Source: Staphylococcus saccharolyticus (GTDB taxonomy: Bacteria; Bacillota; Bacilli; Staphylococcales; Staphylococcaceae). Taken from it: a stretch of 64,000 nt of DNA. Below the pieces are notes generated by a model. The model searched no databases. It was given only the letters and a program-made list of their open reading frames with translations, and was not told the DNA's origin. Within the stretch, counting starts at the first letter, position 1. The number at the start of each line of letters is the position of its first letter. The translations under genes and the position numbers were made by a program. This document shows, in pieces, positions 1 to 9,440 of this stretch. The stretch lies in the NCBI RefSeq assembly GCF_900458815.1, contig NZ_UHDZ01000001.1, positions 682,001 to 746,000 on the forward strand, written 5' to 3'.

Positions 1-660
1 GGTCTTCGACGCATTAACATCAGCTTAGATGCGATAGAAGATGAAGTATTTCAATTTATTAATAATAAAAATATAAAAGCTTCCACAATTTTAGAACAAA
101 TTGAATACGCCATTTCAATTGGTTTTCATGTCAAAGTGAATGTAGTCATTCAAAAGGGTGTTAATGATCATCAAATTATACCAATGATTAAGTATTTTAA
201 AGGTAAAGCAATTGAAATACGGTTTATTGAATTTATGGATGTTGGGAATGATAATGATTGGGATTTAAGTAAGGTCGTTACTAAGGACGAAATGCTTGAT
301 ATGATTGAACAGCATTTTGACATAGAACCATTAGAGCCTAAGTACTTTGGTGAAGTTGCTAAGTATTATTGCCATAAAGATAAAGGAGCAAAATTTGGTC
401 TTATTACAAGCGTCTCTCAATCCTTTTGCTCAACATGTACTCGAGCAAGACTATCTTCAGATGGTAAGTTTTATGGTTGCCTATTTGCCTCAGATGAAGG
501 TTACGACATCAAAGCACTCTTACGTTCGGGTGCAGATGATGACGAAATAAAACAACAATTAACAACATTATGGACTATCAGAGACAACCGCTATTCAGAT
601 GAACGAGCAACACAAACCTCCCATCACAATAAAATCAACATGAACTACATTGGGGGATAG
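1..660 (+). CDS. moaA: GTP 3',8-cyclase MoaA, 3' part
   Basis: Radical-SAM enzyme that converts GTP to (8S)-3',8-cyclo-7,8-dihydro-GTP, the first step of molybdenum cofactor synthesis. The reading frame is open from base 1, so the 5' end with the SAM-binding CxxxCxxC cluster lies outside the window; about 219 codons are present. The C-terminal second cluster motif C-x2-C-x13-C (CSTC, then C before LF) is visible around bases 427-480, and the protein ends in the family's conserved Gly-Gly, which is needed for activity. The GTG at base 136 is internal and is not the start. It would be the last gene of a moa/mob operon lying upstream, as in other staphylococci. Confidence 0.95.
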   Translation, partial: GLRRINISLDAIEDEVFQFINNKNIKASTILEQIEYAISIGFHVKVNVVIQKGVNDHQIIPMIKYFKGKAIEIRFIEFMDVGNDNDWDLSKVVTKDEMLDMIEQHFDIEPLEPKYFGEVAKYYCHKDKGAKFGLITSVSQSFCSTCTRARLSSDGKFYGCLFASDEGYDIKALLRSGADDDEIKQQLTTLWTIRDNRYSDERATQTSHHNKINMNYIGG

Positions 661-1067
661 GGTTTTCGTCTCAAACGTTTTCTAAAAAGAAAATCTACTA
701 GCAATGGGAGTCAGGACTAGGAAAACCAACAGAGAGAATGTTGTCAAGAAATCAAAAAGCAATGCAAGTTGGGGTAAGACTCTATACAAAGTTTCACAGT
801 TCTAGCGATATTTTTAATTTTTAAATGTATAAACTTAATAAAACAGTTTAAATGGATGACAAAGCTATGGCAAAATCTATTTAGATATTTTATATGCCTT
901 TCAATATATAAATGTTTGTTTAAAATGATTAACTTCTTAACAATATTTAGACGCTATTTTAATATTTGTGATAGATTAAATGCAAACCTTGTTATATAAT
1001 AATATTAAGCAATTGAATTTATTATGCAAACATAACATCTAAGAATCAACATAGGAGGCATTTTATT
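661..1067. other. Long intergenic region upstream of sarV
   Basis: 407 bp with no convincing ORF. Bases about 712-776 hold a degenerate copy of an intergenic repeat also seen near 38.6, 47.9 and 62.0 kb (shared core GCAAGTTGGGGT). The rest is very AT-rich. TATAAT at 995-1000 is a good -10 for sarV; I see no matching -35 at 17 bp, which fits an activator- or repressor-dependent promoter. AGGAGG at about 1051-1056 is the sarV ribosome binding site. Confidence 0.6.
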
Positions 1068-1418
1068 ATGAGTAACAAAGTACAACGTTTTATCGCATCA
1101 GAAAGAGAGTTAAGCCAACTAAAGCATTGGTTAAAGACAACTTATCGTATTTCTATTGAGGAGTTTGTTATACTGTATAAAGTTTATGCAGACACTAAAA
1201 TAAGTGGTAAAGAATTACGTGATACTTTACACTTTGAAATGTTATGGGATACGAGCAAAATTGATGTAATTATCCGAAAAATTTATAAAAGAGAACTGAT
1301 TTCTAAATTGCGTTCTGAAACTGATGAAAGACAAGTGTTTTATTTCTTTGATGCTAAGCAAAAGAAATTATTAGATAAAATGACTAGTGAAATTGAAACA
1401 ATTAGTATTGCCAACTAA
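1068..1418 (+). CDS. sarV: SarA-family transcriptional regulator SarV
   Basis: 116-residue winged-helix DNA-binding protein, the usual length for the single-domain Sar proteins. The sequence from residue 1 (MSNKVQRFI) to the wing ([16 protein letters not shown], residues about 86-101) matches the SarV type, with the family's conserved ERE/DER-type wing. In S. aureus SarV promotes autolysis and is repressed by SarA and MgrA; the same role here is inferred. Start ATG follows a strong AGGAGG. It is monocistronic: a long regulatory region lies upstream and a strong terminator follows at once. The position beside moaA is the same as in S. aureus. Confidence 0.92.
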   Translation: MSNKVQRFIASERELSQLKHWLKTTYRISIEEFVILYKVYADTKISGKELRDTLHFEMLWDTSKIDVIIRKIYKRELISKLRSETDERQVFYFFDAKQKKLLDKMTSEIETISIAN

Positions 1419-1420
1419 TT

Positions 1421-1464
1421 AAAGACGTCTATCCTTTAAATATTGTAGGATAGACGTCTTTTTT
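1421..1464 (+). terminator. Intrinsic terminator of sarV
   Basis: Perfect 15-bp stem (AAAGACGTCTATCCT with its complement AGGATAGACGTCTTT), 11-nt loop, followed by a T run. It can also serve the convergent MFS gene. Confidence 0.92.
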
Positions 1465-1480
1465 ATTTTAATGAGCTAAA

Positions 1481-2671
1481 TTAGAAAGTTTGATGTTTAA
1501 CTTTACGACCGTGTATAAAAAGGTAAATAACTAAAGTAATGAGTCCTAGTATAGCCATTATTCCATACAGTTGACTATAGGTAATCATATGAGTGAATAG
1601 ACCTAAAATTGATGGATCAAATCCAATACCTATATCTAAGCCTATAAAGTAAGTTGAAGTAGCTAAACCGTATTTGGTTGATGGAGATACTTTTATAGCG
1701 ATTGCTTGCATAGAAGATGAAAGATTCCCATAACCAATACCTAATGCAATAAGTAGTATCCATCCATTGAAACTAAACATAAGTAGGGCGAAACTTATAA
1801 TTAAAAATACAAACGCAGGGTACATGATAACATTTTCATTTTTGTCATCTATTAAGCGACCTGCAATTGGGCGAGTTACTAATGAAGCAATGGTATAGAA
1901 TATGAAGAAATAACTTGCTGCAGTAACTAAATATCTTTCGATTGCAAAAGCTTGTAAGTAAGTTAAAATAGCTGCATAAGTTACACCGATCAACAACATG
2001 ACAATAGCTACTGGAACTGCTTCTTTGGCGATAAAATGATTAAAGCTAAATCCTTTTTTAGATGTCGAATGAAGTTCGTTTTCAGTTGTTTTAAAATCAA
2101 TTTTAATAAATAAGCCTAATAATCCACTTAAAACTCCTAAAATCACACAGATGATAAATAAAACATTAATTGAAAATGAAGTCATTAATAACATTCCAAA
2201 GAATAGACCAATTGCAGTACCTAAAACTAAACTTAATGAAAATAAACTGATACCTTCACTTTTTCTTGTTGGAGGTGTCACGTAGGCTGCTATCGTACCA
2301 GTTGCTGTAGTCGCAATCGCTGTAACAAGACCATTAAGTAATCGAACTATCATTAAGAACCATACTGATCCTAGGATAAAGTAGAGAAGTTGGGTAACAA
2401 TTAAACAAATTAAACCGAAGATTAAAATTTTCTTAGGACCAAATTGATTGACGTATTTACCCGTAATAAAACGTCCAATTAAAGAACCAATTATGAATAA
2501 TCCAACTACAAGACCGGCAAGTGAGTCTGATGTGTGAAATTCAGTTTTACTGTAACTTGCAATGACGACAATAAGTAAATACATACAAAGATAAACGAAA
2601 AAGTTAATTGCGAAGTTAAGATTAAAACTTTTGGTAAAAATAGGTTCCTTAGTATGTGTGCTTGTGTTCAT
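1481..2671 (-). CDS. MFS efflux transporter
   Basis: 396-residue, 12-TM major facilitator protein of the drug:H+ antiporter type. The loop 2-3 motif GRFITGKYVNQFGPKK (residues about 66-81) is the classic MFS signature A. N-terminal cytosolic residues are followed by helices throughout, with a hydrophilic central loop around residues 190-210. The start overlaps the stop of the upstream marR gene by 4 nt (ATGA), so the two are co-transcribed and translationally coupled. Substrate is unknown; a dedicated MarR partner suggests inducible efflux of a small toxic or phenolic compound. No truncation seen. Confidence 0.88.
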   Translation of the reverse strand: MNTSTHTKEPIFTKSFNLNFAINFFVYLCMYLLIVVIASYSKTEFHTSDSLAGLVVGLFIIGSLIGRFITGKYVNQFGPKKILIFGLICLIVTQLLYFILGSVWFLMIVRLLNGLVTAIATTATGTIAAYVTPPTRKSEGISLFSLSLVLGTAIGLFFGMLLMTSFSINVLFIICVILGVLSGLLGLFIKIDFKTTENELHSTSKKGFSFNHFIAKEAVPVAIVMLLIGVTYAAILTYLQAFAIERYLVTAASYFFIFYTIASLVTRPIAGRLIDDKNENVIMYPAFVFLIISFALLMFSFNGWILLIALGIGYGNLSSSMQAIAIKVSPSTKYGLATSTYFIGLDIGIGFDPSILGLFTHMITYSQLYGIMAILGLITLVIYLFIHGRKVKHQTF

Positions 2672-3099
2672 TCTGATTCCTCCCTAGTTAAAGTCTCATG
2701 AATTTGAGACATAATATCTATAGTTTCTGAGAGCTGTATATCAGTTAAACCTGCTTTTTGAATAATTTCTTGATTAATGATTTCAAATAATGTTCTCCCT
2801 GAATGAGTTAAACTTAATAATTTTTCTCTTTTATCTGCACCTGGTTCGGCTATAATCCATTTATTGTCTAATAAAACTTTAATAATCTTCCGTGCTGTTG
2901 GTTTTTCAATAGAATGACGATGTGAAATCTTAACAAGTGTTGTAGGTTGAAAGTTGGCAATATCTCTTAAAATAAGCCACTGTTCTGTGTGGATATAGTG
3001 TTTGTCAAGAATTGGTTGGGTCAATTTAATATAAGGTCTATAAACACCTATAAAACTATTAAAAAAATCGTTATTTAAAATGTACAGCACCTCACTCAT
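2668..3099 (-). CDS. MarR-family transcriptional regulator
   Basis: 143-residue winged-helix repressor; the recognition region runs about residues 55-85 (VKISHRHSIEKPTARKIIKVL) and the wing has the family's D-K-R-E (GADKREKLLSLT). It is the first gene of a two-gene operon with the MFS pump and overlaps it by 4 nt. A perfect palindrome sits 6 bp before the ATG, so autorepression is the obvious model. The ATG has no clear Shine-Dalgarno upstream; the GAGGTG inside codons 3-5 is too late to serve it, so translation may be weak or initiate unusually. Confidence 0.9.
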   Translation of the reverse strand: MSEVLYILNNDFFNSFIGVYRPYIKLTQPILDKHYIHTEQWLILRDIANFQPTTLVKISHRHSIEKPTARKIIKVLLDNKWIIAEPGADKREKLLSLTHSGRTLFEIINQEIIQKAGLTDIQLSETIDIMSQIHETLTREESE

Positions 3100-3105
3100 T
3101 TAATT

Positions 3106-3122
3106 AGTTAGCCTGGCTAACT
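3106..3122. promoter_or_regulatory. Perfect palindromic operator for the MarR regulator
   Basis: AGTTAGCC-T-GGCTAACT: 8-bp arms with a single central base, fully symmetric. It lies between the promoter and the marR start codon, at about +14 to +30 of the predicted transcript, typical of MarR roadblock operators. Binding by the adjacent MarR is inferred. Confidence 0.75.
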
Positions 3123-3142
3123 TTTTGCAGACGTAAAAAATA

Positions 3143-3171
3143 GTTATATGACTAAATTGTGAATTTTGCAA
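3143..3171 (-). promoter_or_regulatory. SigA-type promoter of marR-MFS
   Basis: Reading the minus strand: -35 TTGCAA (3171-3166), 17-bp spacer, -10 TATAAC (3148-3143). Transcription would start near 3136, just ahead of the palindromic operator. Confidence 0.7.
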
Positions 3172-3259
3172 TGCTTTTTTATTCTTTTTTATATTTAAAG
3201 TAAAATCAACTACTTTTTGTTAAAATGAGCATTAACAAGATGTGAAGGGAGCAGGTAAG

Positions 3260-4019
3260 TTGAACTTAAAATTTAATCACATCATTCATTATGTTAATCA
3301 ACTTAAATCGTTTCAATTTCCTGGAAGAGTGTTGACTATACAACCAGGAGGTAAGCACCCTAGATTAGGGACGTACAATAAATTATCATATATCAATGAA
3401 AACTATATAGAGTTATTAGATGTTGAAGATAAACTCATGAAAATTGCTAAAACTGAAGAAGAGCGTGTTTCTTTTGCAACTAAAATAGCTCAAGATAATT
3501 TCGCTCAAGGTTTCAAAACGATGTGTCTGAGGACAGATGATATTGAAAAAGTAATAAAGAAGATTAAATGATAAAGGGATTGATGTAATTGGGCCAATTA
3601 AAATGGATAGAGAGAATAAAAGAGGGGATAAATTAAGTTGGCAATTATTGTATATTGCTGATCCAGATTACATGGTTAAGCCACCATTTTTTATTCAATG
3701 GAATGACAGTGATGAGTACAGAGAGGAACAGTTTAAAAAATTTTATCAGCTTACATTTACCATTGAAACTGTAATAATTAGTAGTGAAAAACGTCGTGAC
3801 ACTGTAGAAAATTGGAAAAAGTGGTATGACATGAAAGAAATCAGTCAAACAGATGGTTATACAGATCTTACCCTAGCAAATGATGATACCTGTTTTAGAA
3901 TAGAAGATGGGAAGGAATCAGACTATCAATCAATAATTTTAAAGGATTCACAAACGACAGCACCATATTCAGTTTATATTAGAGGTGCAAAGTATCGTTT
4001 TGAACCTAATTATTCGTAG
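3260..4019 (+). pseudogene. Glyoxalase-like (VOC superfamily) protein, frameshifted
   Basis: Two consecutive open frames together make one protein of about 250 residues of the kind S. aureus carries beside femX. The first frame starts at TTG 3260 (GGGAG upstream), opens with NLKFNHIIHYV and stops at 3571. The second resumes at about 3568 in another frame (NDKGIDVIGPIKMDREN...) and runs to 4019. Losing one A near 3565-3568, in a run of As, explains the break exactly. The N-terminal half has the Gly-rich IQPGGKHPRLGTYNKLSYI segment of the fold and the C-terminal half the FRIEDGK...YIRGAKYRFEP end. Biochemical role unknown. Programmed slippage cannot be excluded but nothing suggests it. Confidence 0.8.
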
Positions 4020-4022
4020 TCA

Positions 4023-4235
4023 TTAATATAGATATTGATAAGTACTATGAGCAATCATGATGATGTGAATGATTGCTAATCCAACTGAAATGCTACTTAA
4101 AATGGTATCGAAACGGGTAGATCTAATTAATAAAAAGATAAGTGATAGCACAAATGTTAAGGCTACAAACATTACTCTAAGACTAAAATAAGAGACAGTT
4201 AATGATTGACTTATCGTTATGATAATTGCAATCAT
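4023..4235 (-). CDS. Small hypothetical membrane protein
   Basis: 70 residues, two or three hydrophobic helices (residues about 1-20, 24-42, 48-65) with a short RSTRFD charged loop, so probably an integral membrane protein. Convergent with the broken glyoxalase-like gene. The ATG lacks a clear ribosome binding site: AAAGAGG lies about 45 bp upstream, and the frame stays open upstream with no ATG, GTG or TTG near it. The start, or even the reality, of the gene is uncertain. Function unknown. Confidence 0.45.
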   Translation of the reverse strand: MIAIIITISQSLTVSYFSLRVMFVALTFVLSLIFLLIRSTRFDTILSSISVGLAIIHIIMIAHSTYQYLY

Positions 4236-4414
4236 ATTTAAAATGATAAATGTAAATAAGATGACTTAAAACCTCTTTACCTTGAATTAGTTCTTATTAT
4301 ATCAAGACGAAGATTATATAAGAACTAAAACGAATTAAGAGTTACTTCATCGACATCAATATTGTTAAGATGTATAATTAAAATTACTGTAAAATAAAGG
4401 AGATATTATAAACC

Positions 4415-5665
4415 ATGGAAAAGATGAACATCACTAATCAAGAACATGACGCATTTGTAAAATCTCACCCCAATGGCGATTTACTGCAACTATCAAAATG
4501 GGCAGATACTAAAAAATTGACAGGATGGTATTCAAGGAGAATTGCGGTTGGTGAAAAGGGAGAAATTAAAGGTGTAGGACAATTATTATTTAAAAAGGTA
4601 CTAAAACTATCATTCACATTATGCTATGTGTCTAGAGGTTTTGTTACTGATTATAGTGATAAAGAAGCGTTAAAAACCTTAGTTGAAAGTACAATAGAAG
4701 TAGCTAAAACAGAAAAAGCATACGCTATAAAAATTGATCCGGATGTTGAGGTTGATAAAGGGGCTGAAGCATTAAAAAATCTTCGCGATTTAGGATTTAA
4801 ACATAAAGGTTTCAAAGAGGGACTGTCTAAAGATTATATCCAACCAAGAATGACTATGATTACACCAATAGATAAAACTGATGATGAGTTGATTCAAAGT
4901 TTTGAGCGTCGAAATCGTTCTAAAGTAAGACTTGCTCTTAAACGTGGTACAAAGGTTGAACATGCCAATCGCGATGGCCTCACAACTTTTGCAAAGTTAA
5001 TGAAAATTACTGGTGAACGTGATGGTTTCTTAACAAGAGATATCAGTTACTTCGAAAATATATATGATGCGCTTCATTCAGATGGTGATGCCGAACTTTT
5101 CTTAGTGAAATTAGAACCTAAACCTGTCTTAGATAAGGTTAACCAAGATCTTGATGACCAATTAAAAGAAAAAGAAAAATTGCAATCTAAAAAGCAAGAT
5201 AAAAAGACGCTTAATAAATTAAATGACATTGAAAATAAAATCAATAAGTCGAATGAATTAAGAGATAACATGATTAAGCTTGAAAAAGAACATCCTGAAG
5301 GCATTTACTTATCGGGGGCATTACTTATGTTTGCCGGTCAGAAATCATATTATCTATATGGTGCATCATCGAATGATTATCGCGATTTCTTACCCAATCA
5401 TCACATGCAGTTTGAAATGATGAGATATGCGCGAGAACATGGTGCTACAACTTATGACTTTGGTGGTACTGATAATAATCCAGATAAAGATTCAGAACAC
5501 TATGGTTTATGGGCATTTAAGCGTGTTTGGGGAACATATTTAAGTGAAAAAATTGGTGAGTTTGATTATGTGCTTAACTCCCCTTTATATAAGCTGATAG
5601 AACAAGTTAAACCACGATTAACAAAGACAAAAATTAAACTATCACGTAAATTAAAAGGTAAATAA
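4415..5665 (+). CDS. femX: FemX (FmhB), lipid II:glycine glycyltransferase
   Basis: Adds the first glycine from Gly-tRNA to the lysine of lipid II, starting the pentaglycine bridge of staphylococcal peptidoglycan; essential in S. aureus. 416 residues, family length about 420. Two GNAT-like subdomains are separated by an antiparallel coiled-coil arm (residues about 230-295, very rich in Lys/Glu/Asp and Leu). The hallmark RRNRSKVRLALKRG lies near residues 166-179 and DFGGTDNNPDKDSEHYGLWAFK near residues 349-370. Starts at ATG after AAGGAG. It has its own terminator and sits upstream of the RND transporter, as in S. aureus. Confidence 0.96.
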   Translation: MEKMNITNQEHDAFVKSHPNGDLLQLSKWADTKKLTGWYSRRIAVGEKGEIKGVGQLLFKKVLKLSFTLCYVSRGFVTDYSDKEALKTLVESTIEVAKTEKAYAIKIDPDVEVDKGAEALKNLRDLGFKHKGFKEGLSKDYIQPRMTMITPIDKTDDELIQSFERRNRSKVRLALKRGTKVEHANRDGLTTFAKLMKITGERDGFLTRDISYFENIYDALHSDGDAELFLVKLEPKPVLDKVNQDLDDQLKEKEKLQSKKQDKKTLNKLNDIENKINKSNELRDNMIKLEKEHPEGIYLSGALLMFAGQKSYYLYGASSNDYRDFLPNHHMQFEMMRYAREHGATTYDFGGTDNNPDKDSEHYGLWAFKRVWGTYLSEKIGEFDYVLNSPLYKLIEQVKPRLTKTKIKLSRKLKGK

Positions 5666-5677
5666 TCAGCAAACTAT

Positions 5678-5723
5678 AAATCTGAACGCTTCTGTGAATA
5701 TATTGAGAACGTTCAGATTTTTT
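5678..5723 (+). terminator. Terminator downstream of femX
   Basis: AAATCTGAACG and CGTTCAGATTT arms (11 bp) with a 21-nt loop, followed by TTT and A/T-rich sequence. Confidence 0.8.
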
Positions 5724-5758
5724 ACTATATAATTAATCAGTGAAAGGGATAAAACAGA

Positions 5759-8700
5759 ATGATAAAAAAGTTATTACAATTCTCACTAGGTAACAAATTT
5801 GCTATTTTTCTAATGGTAGTATTAGTGATTTTTGGTGGATTTTATTCTAGCGCTAAACTCAAACTTGAATTACTATCAGATGTAGAAAATCCAGTTATTT
5901 CTGTTCAAACGACTATGCCTAGCGCTACACCTCAATCCACTCAAGACGAAATAAGTAGTAAGATTGACAAACAAGTCCATTCTCTAGCTTATGTAAAAAG
6001 TGTAAAAACTGAATCTATCCAAAATGCTTCTATTGTTAATGTAGAATATAATAATGGAACAGATATGGATAAAGCAGAAGAACAACTAAAAAAAGAAATC
6101 GATAAAATTAAATTTAAAGATGGTATAGATGATCCAGAATTAACACGTAACTCAATGGATGCCTTTCCTATAGTAGCTTATTCATTTACGAGTGACCAAC
6201 AAGATTTGAAAGATGTTACTAAAGATTTAAACCAACAGCTTATCCCTAGATTACAAACGATTGATGGTATGCAAAATGCTCAATTAAATGGTCAAACGAA
6301 TCGTGAAGTGACACTTAAATTTAATCAAAATGCTTTAGATAACAAAGGATTAACAGCTGATGATGTAGAGAATTATATAAAAACGGCTACACGTGAAACG
6401 CCCCTTGGATTATTTCAATTTAATAAAACTGATAAATCTATCGTAGTAGATGGAGAATTTAATTCTGTAAAGGCGCTTAAAAAGCTTAAGATACCATTGT
6501 CTATTGTTGGTCAAGGTAATCAAAGTGATGATTCAGAAAGTGATGGTTTAATGCCGAGTGATAATTCGGACTCTTCTCGTCCATCCGATGCTAAATCAAA
6601 GTTATCCTCAAAAAATGGTCAAATGCCATCAGTAAGATTAAGAGATCTTGCAAAAATTACAATAGGAAATGAACGTAGCTCAATTTCCAAAACAAATGGT
6701 AAAGATGCAGTTAACTTACAGATTGTAAAATCTCAAGATGCCAATACTGTTCAAGTAACGAAAGAAGTTCAGAACAAAGTAGATGAATTCGTTAAGAATG
6801 AAAAAGGTATGAAAGCTACTAAGACGATGGATACAGCTAAACCGATTGAAGATTCTTTGTATACTATGATTGAAAAAGCAGCGCTCGGTACAATCGTAGC
6901 CATCATAATAATACTCTTATTCTTAAGAAATATTAGAACGACAGCAATTTCAGTTATATCTATTCCATTATCGATTTTAATAGCTTTAGTAGCTTTAAAG
7001 TTAAGTAACGTATCATTAAATATTCTAACGTTAGGTGCTTTAACTGTTGCAATCGGACGTGTGATTGATGATTCAATTGTTGTAGTAGAAAATATTTATA
7101 GATGCTTGTCAGATCCACATGAAGAACTTAAAGATGAAAATTTAATTATCAGTGCTACAAAAGAAGTATTTAAGCCTATTATGTCTTCGACCTTAGTGAC
7201 AATTGTCGTATTTTTACCGCTCATTTTTGTCTCTGGTTCAGTGGGCGAGATGTTTAGACCTTTTGCTTTAGCCATAGCATTTAGTCTGTTAGCTTCATTG
7301 TTAGTGTCAATCACACTCGTGCCAGCTCTAGGTGCAACACTTTTCAAAAAAGGTATTAAAGCCAAACGACAAAAAGAAGGTATAGGCGTGGTAAGTGATG
7401 GATATCGTCGTATACTTCAATGGTCACTGAGACACAAATGGATTGTTATTGTTATAAGTGTTGTTGTTCTATTAGGAAGTACTGGTTTAGGTTCAGTAAC
7501 ATTGGGCACAAGTTATATTTCTTCAGGAGAAAATAAATTTTTAGCCTTAACTTATACACCTAAGCCTGGGGAGACTCAGAAATCTATTATCAAACATGCT
7601 GAAGAGGTACAAAAATATTTAGATAATAAAAGTAAAGTTGAAACGGTTCAATATTCTATCGGTGGTCCTACGCCACAGGATCCAACAGGTAGTACTAATA
7701 GTATGGCTATTATGGTTAAATATAAATCTGATACACCAAATTTTGATGAAGAACCGGATAAAGTTTTGAAACATATTGAAACATTTAAACAACCAGGAAA
7801 TTGGAAAAATCAAGATTTAGGCATAGGCGCAGGTAATAATTCAGTTGAAGTTACAGTTAAAGGTCCATCTATGGATGCAATTAAAGGCACAGTTAAACGC
7901 ATCGAAAAAGAAATGAATGGAATTGATGGCATCGCCAATGTTAAATCTGACTTATCACAAACATATGATCAATATGAAATTAAAGTAGACCAAAATAAAG
8001 CAGCTGATAATGGGATTTCAGCAGGTCAATTAGCTATGAATCTTAACGAAAACTTGCCTGAAAAAACGATTACTTCTGTGAATGAAAAAGGTAAGAAAAT
8101 TGATGTGAAAGTTAAGCAAAATAAACAAATTGATTGGTCGTCTAATAAGCTTAATCGTATTGAATTAAAGAAACCAACAGGAGGTATAATTAAACTAAGT
8201 GAAATAGCATCACTTCATCAAACTTCTACACCAAGTCAATTGACACAAGAGGATGGGGATTACGCTACGACTATATCCGGAAAAGTAACTGATAAAGATG
8301 TGGGTGGAAAATCTCAACAAGTAATGTCTAAAGTGAATCAAATTGATAAGCCAAATAATATTAAAGTTAATGTTGGTGGTGCAACAGACGATATTAAAAA
8401 AGCTATTACACAACTTGCTTTAGCAATGGTGGCAGCCATTATCATTGTCTACTTAATTTTAGTAATTACTTTTAAAGGAGGTTTAGCACCATTTACAATA
8501 CTATTTTCTCTACCTTTTACAATAATTGGTGTAGTGTTATCCCTAGTGATTACAGGAGAAACGATTTCAGTACCAAGTTTAATTGGAATGTTGATGTTGA
8601 TAGGTATAGTAGTGACAAATACAATTGTGTTAATTGATCGTGTAATTAATAATGAACAGCAAGGTATGTCTACGAAAGCAGCATTAATTGAAGCAGGTGG

Positions 8701-8923
8701 TACTAGAATTAGACCGATTTTAATGACAGCTATAGCAACTATCGGTGCATTAGTACCGTTACTATTTGGACAAGACAGTTCTATACTTATTTCGAAAGGT
8801 ATGGCTGCTACAGTCATTGGGGGGCTTATTTCTTCTACAATTCTTACATTGATTGTGGTACCTGTTATTTACGAAATTTTATTTACACTTAAAACCAAAT
8901 TAACTCAAAAATTTAATCGCTAA
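5759..8923 (+). CDS. RND-superfamily (AcrB/HAE1-like) transporter
   Basis: 1054-residue proton-driven transporter of the plasma membrane: one N-terminal helix (residues 13-30), a large extracytoplasmic domain, six TM helices (about 370-540), a second large external domain and six more TM helices (about 880-1045). The TM4 proton-relay pair Asp-Asp is present in GRVIDDSIVVVEN (near residues 433-445). A low-complexity Asp/Ser segment lies at residues about 255-285. In S. aureus the protein at this position (SA2056) has been linked to cell-wall synthesis enzymes; the femX neighbour fits. Substrate unknown. RBS GAAAGGG. Confidence 0.9.
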   Translation: MIKKLLQFSLGNKFAIFLMVVLVIFGGFYSSAKLKLELLSDVENPVISVQTTMPSATPQSTQDEISSKIDKQVHSLAYVKSVKTESIQNASIVNVEYNNGTDMDKAEEQLKKEIDKIKFKDGIDDPELTRNSMDAFPIVAYSFTSDQQDLKDVTKDLNQQLIPRLQTIDGMQNAQLNGQTNREVTLKFNQNALDNKGLTADDVENYIKTATRETPLGLFQFNKTDKSIVVDGEFNSVKALKKLKIPLSIVGQGNQSDDSESDGLMPSDNSDSSRPSDAKSKLSSKNGQMPSVRLRDLAKITIGNERSSISKTNGKDAVNLQIVKSQDANTVQVTKEVQNKVDEFVKNEKGMKATKTMDTAKPIEDSLYTMIEKAALGTIVAIIIILLFLRNIRTTAISVISIPLSILIALVALKLSNVSLNILTLGALTVAIGRVIDDSIVVVENIYRCLSDPHEELKDENLIISATKEVFKPIMSSTLVTIVVFLPLIFVSGSVGEMFRPFALAIAFSLLASLLVSITLVPALGATLFKKGIKAKRQKEGIGVVSDGYRRILQWSLRHKWIVIVISVVVLLGSTGLGSVTLGTSYISSGENKFLALTYTPKPGETQKSIIKHAEEVQKYLDNKSKVETVQYSIGGPTPQDPTGSTNSMAIMVKYKSDTPNFDEEPDKVLKHIETFKQPGNWKNQDLGIGAGNNSVEVTVKGPSMDAIKGTVKRIEKEMNGIDGIANVKSDLSQTYDQYEIKVDQNKAADNGISAGQLAMNLNENLPEKTITSVNEKGKKIDVKVKQNKQIDWSSNKLNRIELKKPTGGIIKLSEIASLHQTSTPSQLTQEDGDYATTISGKVTDKDVGGKSQQVMSKVNQIDKPNNIKVNVGGATDDIKKAITQLALAMVAAIIIVYLILVITFKGGLAPFTILFSLPFTIIGVVLSLVITGETISVPSLIGMLMLIGIVVTNTIVLIDRVINNEQQGMSTKAALIEAGGTRIRPILMTAIATIGALVPLLFGQDSSILISKGMAATVIGGLISSTILTLIVVPVIYEILFTLKTKLTQKFNR

Positions 8924-8926
8924 TAG

Positions 8927-8976
8927 AAAAAATCGACTTAGGCACTAACACACAAGTATAGCCTAAGTCGATTTTT
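8927..8976. terminator. Bidirectional terminator
   Basis: AAAAATCGACTTAGGC and GCCTAAGTCGATTTTT arms (16 bp), 17-nt loop; A and T tracts on both sides serve the RND gene and the convergent small membrane gene. Confidence 0.92.
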
Positions 8977-8982
8977 AAAATT

Positions 8983-9303
8983 TTAATATAACACTAGCGT
9001 TAATATAACATATATAACGAACAAAATAATTGATAAAATATTCAAGATATTAACACCTTTTTTATCGTCTTTCAGTTCTTTAAAACCAGTCACTTCTACG
9101 TTACCCACTAAAAGTAATAAAACGATAAATACCCACCAATTTTCTTTAGGGAATTGTAATGTAGTAATGGCTACTACAAATAATAATAAAATGCCCATAA
9201 TGATACTTAATATTCTAGTAAATATAGAATGCATTTTAAAAATACTGATATAAGAAACAATCAAGTATAGAATAGGCAACAAAATAAGATATAGTTGCAT
9301 CAT
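8983..9303 (-). CDS. Small four-helix membrane protein, unknown function
   Basis: 106 residues, almost entirely hydrophobic, with four predicted TM helices and one polar loop (TGFKELKDDKKGVN, residues about 72-85). Two ATG codons in tandem follow an AAGGATG ribosome binding site; I take the first. Convergent with the RND transporter through a shared terminator. I do not recognise a family. Confidence 0.65.
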   Translation of the reverse strand: MMQLYLILLPILYLIVSYISIFKMHSIFTRILSIIMGILLLFVVAITTLQFPKENWWVFIVLLLLVGNVEVTGFKELKDDKKGVNILNILSIILFVIYVILTLVLY

Positions 9304-9440
9304 GTGACATCCTTTCTTTTACGAATTATATATTAGCATGATAATAATGAAATGACTAGAAAGTAGGGTCTGTCGACTCAATTAAAACATACTAATCGTT
9401 TTGTCACGTTATAATGAAAGTATTTTAATCATAATTAAAG

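Noticed and set aside
5074..5304. Ser/Leu-rich frame antisense to the femX coiled coil
   Set aside because: Mirror of the Lys/Glu-rich coiled-coil codons; no independent support.
8449..8817. Long open frame antisense to the RND gene
   Set aside because: Opposite strand of a well-supported gene, low-complexity Ile/Thr composition, no ribosome binding site or family features.
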